Below are positions 36,467 to 45,212 of a stretch of DNA of 64,000 nt, one piece after another (position 1 is the first letter of the stretch; the number at the start of each line of letters is the position of its first letter). The notes below the pieces were generated by a model. The model did not search any database. It was not told the origin of the DNA and saw nothing but the letters and a program-made list of their open reading frames with translations. The position numbers and the translations under genes are program-made. Source of the DNA: Winogradskyella eximia (GTDB lineage: Bacteria; Bacteroidota; Bacteroidia; Flavobacteriales; Flavobacteriaceae); contig NZ_QRDV01000007.1 of NCBI RefSeq assembly GCF_003386165.1, forward strand, positions 54,362 to 118,361. The letters are read 5' to 3'.

Positions 36467-37859
36467 AAACAGGATATTTATGGAAATAATTCTTTTCTGC
36501 TAGTTTTTTTGGATAGTGTATTGACCATATTTTTTTTAAAGACTTTCTCTCCAATTCGTTATTATGATTAAGATGTTCTACTACTAATTTTCTAATACCT
36601 GAACCAACATCGAATGCTGTTTTTTTTCGAGAAATAATATCTTTTGGCAACTCTTCAATAAACAAATCTCTCAATATTTGTTTATCTGTTAATTGCTCTA
36701 TTGATAACCCTAAAGAAGCTTCATACACCTGTTTATCTAGAAAAGGACACCTCGCTTCAATAGTATTTGACATTGATGCTAAATCTAATCGTCTTAACTC
36801 TGTAACATGCAAATTGTTAATCAAAATTTTACTTTTATCCCTAGTTACTTCTGCATCCTTGGAAATTTTATAACCACAAAATAGCTCATCTGCTCCTTCT
36901 CCTGACAATATAACTTTTAAACCATCTTCTGAAGCCGATTTAGATAAAAGATATGTTGCTAAACCATTACTTATTATAGAAGGATTATAACTTTCTGTTT
37001 GATAAACCAACTGATCTATTAACTGATCTAATTCATCTCGATCAGGTAATGACACCATTATTAATTGCTCTTCAATACCTAGAAAAACTGATAATTCTTG
37101 AACATATTTATAATCTTCACTATGAAGATCTACCAGTGAATAATAAACCACATTTTTAGTTAACGTATTCACTATTGACGCTATTATAGAACTATCTATT
37201 CCACCACTTAAAAAAACACCAAAAGGTATATCTCTGTTTTCAGGAACTCTTTTTTTAACAGCAATTTTAATTCTTTCTTTTAAATCTAATGGTGATTTAT
37301 CTAAAAACTGATGTTTTATATTCTTTGAGATTTTATTGTTTTCTATAATAGAAAACCCCTTTGGAACACATTCAAAATTTTCTATATCACTAATACACTT
37401 TAACTCACTTGTAATAAATTCAGATGAGAAACTAGAACCGTAAAAGAGCGGTTTTTTTCCAATATAATCTCTTATTGTATATAGATTACGAGTTAATTTA
37501 TTAAAAATCAAACCTGAATAGAATCCATCTAAAAGATGAATTACTCCTCCACCATATTTAGCAAATAAGGGTAAAATAATTTCGATATCGCATTTAGAGA
37601 CTAATGAAATGTTATTTTCTTTTGCTAAAGATTTAAAATTAAAAATCTCTCCATTAAAGACGCCAATATAGTCTCCATACTCAAATGGTTGCATCCCCTT
37701 TTCAGATTCATCGTTAATTGCTAAACGATTAAAACCTATGGCTATATTATTATCTTGATATACTTTAGAGCCATCTTTCCCTCTATGACTTAAAAGCCCT
37801 AGGCATTTCTGGATAGCTTGGGGATTATGATTTCCTATTAAAGCAACAATACCGCACAT
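36426..37859 (-). CDS. Asparagine synthase-type glutamine-dependent amidotransferase
   Basis: The 477-residue protein begins MCGIVALIG, with Cys 2 as the class II glutaminase nucleophile, and has LSHRGKDGSKV, FNRLAINDESEKGMQPF and FNGEIFNFKSL. The synthetase domain carries the PP-loop FLSGGIDSSIIAS near residue 218 and VILSGEGADELFCGY. It is shorter than E. coli AsnB (about 554). It could be a true asparagine synthetase, but its place between a peptidase and a NAT-like gene favours amidation of a dedicated metabolite. It starts 2 bp after the M20 gene. Confidence 0.88.
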   Translation of the reverse strand: MCGIVALIGNHNPQAIQKCLGLLSHRGKDGSKVYQDNNIAIGFNRLAINDESEKGMQPFEYGDYIGVFNGEIFNFKSLAKENNISLVSKCDIEIILPLFAKYGGGVIHLLDGFYSGLIFNKLTRNLYTIRDYIGKKPLFYGSSFSSEFITSELKCISDIENFECVPKGFSIIENNKISKNIKHQFLDKSPLDLKERIKIAVKKRVPENRDIPFGVFLSGGIDSSIIASIVNTLTKNVVYYSLVDLHSEDYKYVQELSVFLGIEEQLIMVSLPDRDELDQLIDQLVYQTESYNPSIISNGLATYLLSKSASEDGLKVILSGEGADELFCGYKISKDAEVTRDKSKILINNLHVTELRRLDLASMSNTIEARCPFLDKQVYEASLGLSIEQLTDKQILRDLFIEELPKDIISRKKTAFDVGSGIRKLVVEHLNHNNELERKSLKKIWSIHYPKKLAEKNYFHKYPVFDDAIDKRGIKHR

Positions 37860-37861
37860 AT

Positions 37862-38662
37862 TTATATCTCAGTCTTGTTAATCCATTGTATAAATCGTGT
37901 AAACACTTGTTTATGTTTTTCTAATTTAATCATGTCTAAACTTTCATTTTCCCTATGTATGTTACATCTACCATCATTTGGACCAAAACCAATATAAAAG
38001 CCACCTTCTGGTATATTAGATACAAAAGGGCATTTTGTGAATTTACTTAAGCTCCTATTATCAAAAATAGCGTCACCATTATATAATGCATTGTTTAATT
38101 CCGTTAAGAAAGAAGGCTGTTTTTTAGTTATCGGTAAATAAAAGATCACTGGTATTTCTCCTTTATTAACTCCTGTTTCTTCAACATATATTTTAGCGCC
38201 AAATTCGGCAATATGTTTGGGTATCACATCAAAAGGTGTTTTTCCTGCAACCTCTTCTTCACCTTGAATAATCCATAATATATTGGGTATTTCAAGTCCT
38301 TTTTCTTTCATTTCTAACAATGCAAATATGCGGCAAATAAGTATCCCTTTATTATCTGCTATTCCTCTTGCATAATACCTCCCATCAGTTTCAGTTAGAA
38401 CAAAAGGGTCTGTTTTCCATTTTTCCTTTTTATTTATTTTTTCAACATCATAATGGTTATATAATGTCACTTTTTTTGAAGAATCTACATTAGTATATTT
38501 CGCTATAATAACCGGTTGGTTATAAGGGCTATCTCCTTCTATGGAAATCGTAAAACCAATTTTTTCTAATAAATCTTTAACTAATTGAATTCCTTCAAGG
38601 TTTGCTTCCTTATTATTTGCAATTGTCTTGATAGAGATAAACTTTTTTAATGTATTAATCAT
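37862..38662 (-). CDS. M20 family metallopeptidase lacking the lid domain
   Basis: The family ligands are visible in 266 residues: His in LYNHYDVE (about 69), Asp in ARGIADNKG (about 104), the catalytic and metal Glu in IQGEEEVAG (about 135), an acidic pair in YVEETG (about 158) and a C-terminal His in NIHREN (about 235). Typical M20 peptidases are 370-450 residues; here the segment that forms the dimerisation or lid domain is missing. It probably hydrolyses an N-acyl or peptide bond. It overlaps the glycosyltransferase gene by 4 bp. Confidence 0.83.
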   Translation of the reverse strand: MINTLKKFISIKTIANNKEANLEGIQLVKDLLEKIGFTISIEGDSPYNQPVIIAKYTNVDSSKKVTLYNHYDVEKINKKEKWKTDPFVLTETDGRYYARGIADNKGILICRIFALLEMKEKGLEIPNILWIIQGEEEVAGKTPFDVIPKHIAEFGAKIYVEETGVNKGEIPVIFYLPITKKQPSFLTELNNALYNGDAIFDNRSLSKFTKCPFVSNIPEGGFYIGFGPNDGRCNIHRENESLDMIKLEKHKQVFTRFIQWINKTEI

Positions 38663-41472
38663 TTAACTAACTCTTTTGAATTTATAATCTCCTTATTTTC
38701 TTTATCATTAATGACTTTAGACATGAAATTCTCCCAACCTATAATTTCCAATGGAATTTCTCCTGAATTAATTTTTGTTGTAAGTCCCCTAAATTCTGAA
38801 TCTAACATTTTAGGATAATTAAGCATTAAAAATGCTCTTTTAATCATATTTATATATTTACTCTCTGTATAGGGTTCAAATGACCTACCATAATCTATAA
38901 GCTTTAAATCCTTATCATTAATAATTATAAAGTTTACAGGTTTAATATTTGAAAATATAAGCCCATTATTTTTACAGAATCTTAAAAAATAAATGATTTG
39001 ATTTTCTTCTATATAATCCACTGATTTAAAAGGATGATATGGATATTTAATATAGTTTCCTTCTGCATCTTCCACAAACTCTATAGACTCTAATAAAGTA
39101 CATTGAGAAAACACATTCTTGTTATTTTTTAACAACTCCCATTCATAATCTTTTATGGAATAGAATGATTTATAAACAAAAATATAGTCCGTAAAAACAA
39201 CACCTTCAGATCCTTCTCCGAGCAACACTAGATCTTTATCTAACTTAAATGCTTCTTTAATTTTTTGTTTATTACTATCCGTTGTTTCAATATTTCTTTT
39301 AATTGAATCGGTATAAGACCATACTGTAGTCGCTAGAGATTGTATAAATTGTTTTAATAATATTTCGCTTTGTGAAGCTTCAATAACATCTATAAAATAT
39401 TTTTTTAAAACAAGATTTGTAAATTGTTTAGTATAAGCATCTATAAAATTATAGTCTTTACCTAACATCTCTAAAAGTCCAAATATTCTATAATAGTTCA
39501 TTAAAAAACGAGACTTTCTTTTTATAATGGTCTTTTTATATTCTATTAAAAAAACATTAAAAAAGCCAGCTTCATTTAACCTTTCATAAATATCCTTTGG
39601 TCTATTAGGTTTCGTTTTCTGTTTTATCTCTTCGATTGTTTTTATGATAGCCTTATTAAAAGCATAACCTATTAAATCATTAGCTGATTTATCAAGTTCA
39701 TGTTCTATTTTAAAATTTTGAATAGGTCTATTTTGATCCACACAAAACGTATGCTCTGCAATTTTCCTATTAGATATTGATTGATTTAAAAGTGCCCAAA
39801 ACAAATCACCTCTTCTTACAAACTTATCATTTACTTCTAAATTAACTACAGGATAAAATCGTAACAAATCCCTATTAAAAATCAAAGTATTCGGACCTCT
39901 ATTACTAACAGATTCCGAATGATTAATCTCTTTTTTTTGTAAAACAGGTCTAGAAACTGCTTTCCCTGAAAAAATATGTGTTATATCCTTTTCAATATTA
40001 GAAGGGTAATAAATAGGAGATTCAATATGTGTAAAATGCGCATCTGAAATATCATAATAATAATCCTTTAAATCTTTAAGACAATTATAATCTAACTTTT
40101 CTTTATTGTTAGAGTGCATACTATAAACTAAATCTACTAATTGTACTCTTATCGAAGATAAAAAAGGTAATGGAGGGTCTTTACTTACACTGCCAATTAA
40201 TGCATCGTATTTATCTTTATAGTTATTAATAATAGAAAACAAATCTGTTTTTGAACTCTTATTATTACCATGTGTATTAGAAAAAGTTATATCATCATCT
40301 ATAACCCAATACACTGGTTTTTTAAATGCCATAGATTCCGTAAACAAATGATGTTGAAGTATTGTGCGACCAATAGGAATGGAGTTTATTTTAGTAAACT
40401 TTTTAAAGTACGTTCCATAATACCCTAATTTTAAATTAGTCTCCCAATCTGCTCTATGCACAATTATAAAGTCTATTTTAAATTTGACTAATTTTTGTTT
40501 TACATCATCAAAATTATCTAGAGAAGATAGATTATCTATTATCAAGAGTTTATCTACTCTAATTGTTTTTTGTATAATAGCATCAATAATTCTTTCTGCA
40601 ATTTTTTTATCTCCTGCGATAAAGCCTACAATGAAGTCAAAATCTTTACAATCCTTAAATAGTATGTCTTGTTTATTAACTAATTCCTGTTTTCTAATAG
40701 ATCTAACAATATCATTTTCATTTAATTCAAATACCTTTTTTGCTCTGTTGAAAAAACGTTCCTTATCTAGAGAAGTCATAACATGCTGATATTTATAATA
40801 GAAATACCTATAACTCTCTTTTTTTAGTTCTAAATTATTTGTCAAGCGCTGACGTGTGTTTTCAACATGCAGCGTTACTAGATTACTTTCCAGAACTCTA
40901 TATTTAGGCTTCAACTGAAATAACCTTACAAATACATCTCTATCTACTGTAGCTACCATTGCTTCATCAAAACCACCTGCTTTTAATAGTGTTTTTAATC
41001 TTACAAAAGTGTTAGAGCCTCCAACGCCTGGATTGCCATACAAGAAATTATGAAAATCTAGCTGTTTAGGTAATTTCAAAAAAGACGCTGCGTTTGAATC
41101 TTTTCTTATGAGGTTCGTAAAAACAATATCTTCATTAGTTGTATTAGAAGTCATTGCATCTAAATAATCAACATGCCATTCATCATCATCGTCAAGTGAC
41201 GAAAAATAAACGGTATCATCAATATCGTTACTGCTAATAAAATATTCTATGCCTGTATTTAAAGCTCCTGAATAATTATTTGTTCTTTTATTTTTAATCC
41301 AATCAACGTTATAAGCCTTACATATTTCCTGCTCTGCGAGATGATTTTTTTGTTGGGAATTAGACACCACGATGACAAAATTTGGTTTCCGAACTTGATT
41401 ATGAACAGATTTAAGTGCTCTTTCTAATAATTTTACTCTATTACAAGTAACGACAACTGTAAAAACAACCAT
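38659..41472 (-). CDS. Double glycosyltransferase fused to a kinase-like domain
   Basis: The 937-residue protein has three parts. Residues 1-220 are a GT2-type domain (FTVVVTCNRVKLLERALKSV, DDDDEWHVDYLD near 92). Residues about 285-600 resemble a second GT-A domain (DFIVGFIAGDKKIAERI, VYWVIDDDITF near 392). Residues about 745-900 look like a protein or small-molecule kinase: LLGEGSEGVVF loop, VYKSF Lys, SNIKPVNFII in place of HRDxxxxN, and KLIDYGRSF for DFG. No membrane anchor is evident. It lies 6 bp after the SLOG gene. The linkage of two sugar transfers with phosphorylation in one chain is unusual. Confidence 0.75.
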   Translation of the reverse strand: MVVFTVVVTCNRVKLLERALKSVHNQVRKPNFVIVVSNSQQKNHLAEQEICKAYNVDWIKNKRTNNYSGALNTGIEYFISSNDIDDTVYFSSLDDDDEWHVDYLDAMTSNTTNEDIVFTNLIRKDSNAASFLKLPKQLDFHNFLYGNPGVGGSNTFVRLKTLLKAGGFDEAMVATVDRDVFVRLFQLKPKYRVLESNLVTLHVENTRQRLTNNLELKKESYRYFYYKYQHVMTSLDKERFFNRAKKVFELNENDIVRSIRKQELVNKQDILFKDCKDFDFIVGFIAGDKKIAERIIDAIIQKTIRVDKLLIIDNLSSLDNFDDVKQKLVKFKIDFIIVHRADWETNLKLGYYGTYFKKFTKINSIPIGRTILQHHLFTESMAFKKPVYWVIDDDITFSNTHGNNKSSKTDLFSIINNYKDKYDALIGSVSKDPPLPFLSSIRVQLVDLVYSMHSNNKEKLDYNCLKDLKDYYYDISDAHFTHIESPIYYPSNIEKDITHIFSGKAVSRPVLQKKEINHSESVSNRGPNTLIFNRDLLRFYPVVNLEVNDKFVRRGDLFWALLNQSISNRKIAEHTFCVDQNRPIQNFKIEHELDKSANDLIGYAFNKAIIKTIEEIKQKTKPNRPKDIYERLNEAGFFNVFLIEYKKTIIKRKSRFLMNYYRIFGLLEMLGKDYNFIDAYTKQFTNLVLKKYFIDVIEASQSEILLKQFIQSLATTVWSYTDSIKRNIETTDSNKQKIKEAFKLDKDLVLLGEGSEGVVFTDYIFVYKSFYSIKDYEWELLKNNKNVFSQCTLLESIEFVEDAEGNYIKYPYHPFKSVDYIEENQIIYFLRFCKNNGLIFSNIKPVNFIIINDKDLKLIDYGRSFEPYTESKYINMIKRAFLMLNYPKMLDSEFRGLTTKINSGEIPLEIIGWENFMSKVINDKENKEIINSKELVK

Positions 41473-41478
41473 ATACTT

Positions 41479-41982
41479 TTACATCTGTTTAATATAATTT
41501 TCAATAGCTTCAATCGTCTTCACCGGAATCAATAAATCTTTCAATCTATGATCTAGATTTTTCCCTGCCAATTCCTTAGACCAGCCACCAAATTCTGTGA
41601 CACATAACACTATTTTCTTTTTTTGCCATGCAAAAGCTAATTCGGACAATGTACCTGCTCCGCCTCCTGCTGCGATAATAATATCAGAGCTATTTACTAA
41701 AATCATATTTCGAGCTATTCCCATTCCTGTTGGTATGGCTATATCTATAAACTCATTAGCTTCTTCAGCATTGTCTCCTTGTAAAATACCTATTGTTTGA
41801 CCGTCGAACGTTTCTTTAGATGATTTTACTCCTTTACAAACAGCTTCCATAAAACCACCTGCGCCTCCATTTAAAAATACACGATCTTTTTTCGCTATTA
41901 CTTTGCCTAGGTTTTCTCCAAAATCATACAAATCATTCCCACAAACCGATTTATTAGGACCTATTATTCCAATCTTTATCAT
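41479..41982 (-). CDS. SLOG/LOG-like Rossmann protein (TIGR00725 type)
   Basis: The 167-residue protein has a nucleotide-binding start (IKIGIIGPNKSVCGNDLYDFG), FLNGGAGGFMEAVCKGV and AAGGGAGTLSELAFAW, the pattern of TIGR00725 and related LOG/SLOG proteins (GGxGTxxE-like). LOG enzymes split nucleotide monophosphates; SLOG proteins also occur in nucleotide-signal defence systems. It starts 14 bp after hsdR and leads the five-gene cluster. Its ligand here is unknown. Confidence 0.82.
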   Translation of the reverse strand: MIKIGIIGPNKSVCGNDLYDFGENLGKVIAKKDRVFLNGGAGGFMEAVCKGVKSSKETFDGQTIGILQGDNAEEANEFIDIAIPTGMGIARNMILVNSSDIIIAAGGGAGTLSELAFAWQKKKIVLCVTEFGGWSKELAGKNLDHRLKDLLIPVKTIEAIENYIKQM

Positions 41983-41996
41983 TTACTAATTCTTAA

Positions 41997-44900
41997 TTAA
42001 CTCGCTATTTGATTATAAACACTTTTGTCACCACCATAATAATTAGTATAAATATGTTGATATACATTTGCTGTTTTCACACCTACTTCTTCGTCTGAAT
42101 AATAGTCTTGTGGCAAATAAAGTAAATTGTCGTAGATAGCACTTTTAATTTGTGCTTTTATTTGTCTACTTTCTCTCCAATTTTCAATTTTAAGCTTTTC
42201 AGACTTTAGTGTTTCTAATGTTTTAGCGGCTACTTTTTTGACTTCTTTTAGTTCTTTAGTTGTTAGCTCTTTTCCTTCTTTTAGTAAATCAAAAATAGCT
42301 AGTGTTTCTTGGTCTTTTAGATTTTCTCTAACAACACGTTGTTCTTCAAAGGATAAATCCTTTATAAAGTCATTTAAATTATCAAACGTCCTAACTGTAT
42401 CCTCTAAGCTCTTTCCTTTATTATATTCTTCTATAATTTCTTTGTAACGCTCATAAAATTCAATACGTAACGGATTCTCTTTTAGCATTTGCTCTAATTG
42501 CTGCTCTATAGCTTCTTGTAGGTTAAATACTAATGTGTTTTTACGAGGCGTTTTCGCAAATGCTGCTTTCAATTTATCAAAATCTAACGACGATAAATCT
42601 ACATACACATCTTCTTCATCCTCATTAACTTCGTTATTCTGAATCACTACACTATCACTTACTATAGCTTGCAATTCCATAATAATTTGTGTGACATCTG
42701 CTGATTTCACATTCTGATTTAAAGCCGTATAAATAGCCTCAATAGCATTAAAATTTTTTACGTGTTTTTTTAATTTATCATTAGGAAATAAGGCTTTGTA
42801 TTTTCTAAATACATTGCGAGCCATCATTTCAAAAGTTGTACGCGTAGTTTCATTCAGGCATACACAATCTGTAGCGTCTTTAATCTTTGCAATCTTAGAC
42901 ATTGGTTTTGCATCCTTTAAGTCTTGAAGTGAAAAGTTCAATTCTTTCAAATAGGCTTTTACATCTTTTATAGCTTGTTTCAACTCTATTTCTACATCTT
43001 CTATGGGCTCAACAGGTTTACCTGATGGTTCACCATCCTTACCTTTAGATTTTCCACCTTCTCCATAAACAGAATACGCATGTTCTAATTGTTTGTAGAC
43101 ATTACCGTAATCTACAATTAAACCATTCTCTTTTTCATCATCATACACGCGGTTTGCTCTGGCAATGGTTTGCATTAAAGTATGGCCTTTTATAGGTTTA
43201 TCTAGATAGACCGTTGAGACACAAGGTGCATCAAAACCAGTAATCCACATGGCGCAAACAATGGCTAATCGAAATGGATTATCTTCATCCTTAAACTCTT
43301 TCTCCAGATTACGTTCTACCATTTTTCTGCGATGCACTTCAATATCTAAATCCATTTTTTTGAATTTATCTACTTCGTTTTGCTCGCTACTTACCACCAC
43401 ACAAACTTCGGTTTCTTTTACTTTGTTGTATTTCCGTTTTAGTTCTTGTTCTTCTTGCTGGTCTTCGGCATTCTTTATGCGTTGTTCTAATTCTTTTAAG
43501 TATTCTGGCCAATAACCTTGAATTAACTCGTACATTCTAACAGCCGTAGGTTTATCTAAAGCCACATACATGGCTTTTCCTTGATAGCCTCTTTCGTTAA
43601 AATGCCATACTAAATCTTTGGCAATTGCTTCTAGTCTTGGTTGCGCTGTAAGGATAGGATAATTTCTACTAAACAGATATTCTAATTTCTTCTTTTGGTC
43701 ATCATCTAAATCTTCATTTTCGAACACCTCAGCCATTTGCTCATCCAATTCAGGGTTGGTGATGTCTAGTTTTTCTCCTCTATTTAAATAACGTAGTGGC
43801 AAAGTTGCTTCATCTTCAATGGCACGCTTAAAATCGTAAACCGATACATACTCACCAAAGATGTTTTTGGTTAGCTCTTCCTCTTCTTTGATGATTGGCG
43901 TTCCTGTAAACCCTAAATAGGATGCATTAGGCAAACCATGAAAACGCATATTTCTCGCATAGGTTCCCGATTGTGTTCTGTGTGCTTCATCACTAATGAC
44001 GATGACATTTTTACGATCTGTAATTAATGGGTATTCTGTTTCTAATTTTGGGTCTATAGAAAACTTATGAATGAGTGTAAACACATAGCGATGATTCTCA
44101 GACAACAACTCACGCAAATGCTCACGACCTGTTATGCCTTTCTTCTTACCAGCAATGACATTTTTATCATTGACCACTCCTACTCCAGAAAAGGTATCAT
44201 ATAATTGGTTTTCTAGTTCGGTTCTATCTACAGCAATTAAAAAAGTATAAGAGCCTCCTAGTTTGCGATGAATCTTTTCGCATAAAAACACCATAGAATA
44301 AGATTTACCAGAACCTTGTGTATGCCAAAACACACCTAATTTCCCTTCTAGATCTTCAATGTTATGGACGTTTTCAATGACTTTATTAACACCAATGTAT
44401 TGGTGGTTTTTTGCCATTAGCTTTACCACATCTCCTTCAGAATCGTCAAATAGTAAGAAGTTTTCAAAAATATCCATTAAACGGTACTTATCGCAAGTAC
44501 CACGTAACATGGTGTCTAAACTTACTTCGCCTTCTTCATCTTCCTCAATACGTTTCCAATCTAAAAAGTATTTATACTTACTTGTAATGGTGCCTACTTT
44601 GGCATCTAATCCGTTACTTAAAATAACAAAGCCGTTGTTATGAAACACTTGTGGAATGGTATCTTTATAATCTTTTAAATTATCATTATAGGCATGACGT
44701 AAATCTTGATGATGTGCTTTTAACTCAAAAAATACTAAAGGAATACCGTTTACAAAGCCAACTACATCTGGTCGTCTTAAATACAACTCGCCTAAAACTT
44801 CTAATTGACGTACTGCTAAAAAATGATTGTCTTGATACTTATTAAAATTAAAAACCTTTAGTTTGGTTTTTATCAATTCTCCTTTATCGCTAGTATAACT

Positions 44901-45212
44901 TACAGGAACACCATTTTTAAGCAAATTACTTTTTTCTTTATTTATAGAACCTAACGTTTGGTCTGCTACATTTTGAGTGATTCTATCTACAGCTTGTTGA
45001 TACGCTAACTCTGGATGATTAGGATTTAATTTTTTAAGTGCTTGTAGCAAATAGCGCGTTAAGACCACTTCGCTTTTATCTTCTCTACCTAATAAACCAT
45101 CTGCTCCAAAAGATTCTTTATGCCATGCCGAAACTACTGTCCACCCCAATTGTTCTAAGACCTCTTGTGTTGCGTTTTCTATTAAACCGTCTTCTGAATA
45201 TTCGTAGCTCAT
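41997..45212 (-). CDS. hsdR: Type I restriction enzyme R subunit
   Basis: The 1071-residue HsdR has an N-terminal PD-(D/E)XK nuclease (RPDVVGFVNGIP, VFFELKAHHQ near 160), Walker A FWHTQGSGKSYSMVF (about 304), DEAH box VISDEAHRTQSG (about 407), a GFTGTPI motif and the conserved C-terminal helical region. It translocates DNA and cuts far from the recognition site. It overlaps the DUF262-DUF1524 gene by 4 bp and is separated from hsdS by more than 10 kb of inserted genes. Confidence 0.95.
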   Translation of the reverse strand: MSYEYSEDGLIENATQEVLEQLGWTVVSAWHKESFGADGLLGREDKSEVVLTRYLLQALKKLNPNHPELAYQQAVDRITQNVADQTLGSINKEKSNLLKNGVPVSYTSDKGELIKTKLKVFNFNKYQDNHFLAVRQLEVLGELYLRRPDVVGFVNGIPLVFFELKAHHQDLRHAYNDNLKDYKDTIPQVFHNNGFVILSNGLDAKVGTITSKYKYFLDWKRIEEDEEGEVSLDTMLRGTCDKYRLMDIFENFLLFDDSEGDVVKLMAKNHQYIGVNKVIENVHNIEDLEGKLGVFWHTQGSGKSYSMVFLCEKIHRKLGGSYTFLIAVDRTELENQLYDTFSGVGVVNDKNVIAGKKKGITGREHLRELLSENHRYVFTLIHKFSIDPKLETEYPLITDRKNVIVISDEAHRTQSGTYARNMRFHGLPNASYLGFTGTPIIKEEEELTKNIFGEYVSVYDFKRAIEDEATLPLRYLNRGEKLDITNPELDEQMAEVFENEDLDDDQKKKLEYLFSRNYPILTAQPRLEAIAKDLVWHFNERGYQGKAMYVALDKPTAVRMYELIQGYWPEYLKELEQRIKNAEDQQEEQELKRKYNKVKETEVCVVVSSEQNEVDKFKKMDLDIEVHRRKMVERNLEKEFKDEDNPFRLAIVCAMWITGFDAPCVSTVYLDKPIKGHTLMQTIARANRVYDDEKENGLIVDYGNVYKQLEHAYSVYGEGGKSKGKDGEPSGKPVEPIEDVEIELKQAIKDVKAYLKELNFSLQDLKDAKPMSKIAKIKDATDCVCLNETTRTTFEMMARNVFRKYKALFPNDKLKKHVKNFNAIEAIYTALNQNVKSADVTQIIMELQAIVSDSVVIQNNEVNEDEEDVYVDLSSLDFDKLKAAFAKTPRKNTLVFNLQEAIEQQLEQMLKENPLRIEFYERYKEIIEEYNKGKSLEDTVRTFDNLNDFIKDLSFEEQRVVRENLKDQETLAIFDLLKEGKELTTKELKEVKKVAAKTLETLKSEKLKIENWRESRQIKAQIKSAIYDNLLYLPQDYYSDEEVGVKTANVYQHIYTNYYGGDKSVYNQIAS

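Noticed and set aside
43249..44643. Open frames on the plus strand opposite hsdR
   Set aside because: They follow the codon pattern of hsdR in the antisense direction, have Ser/Phe-rich composition and no motif.
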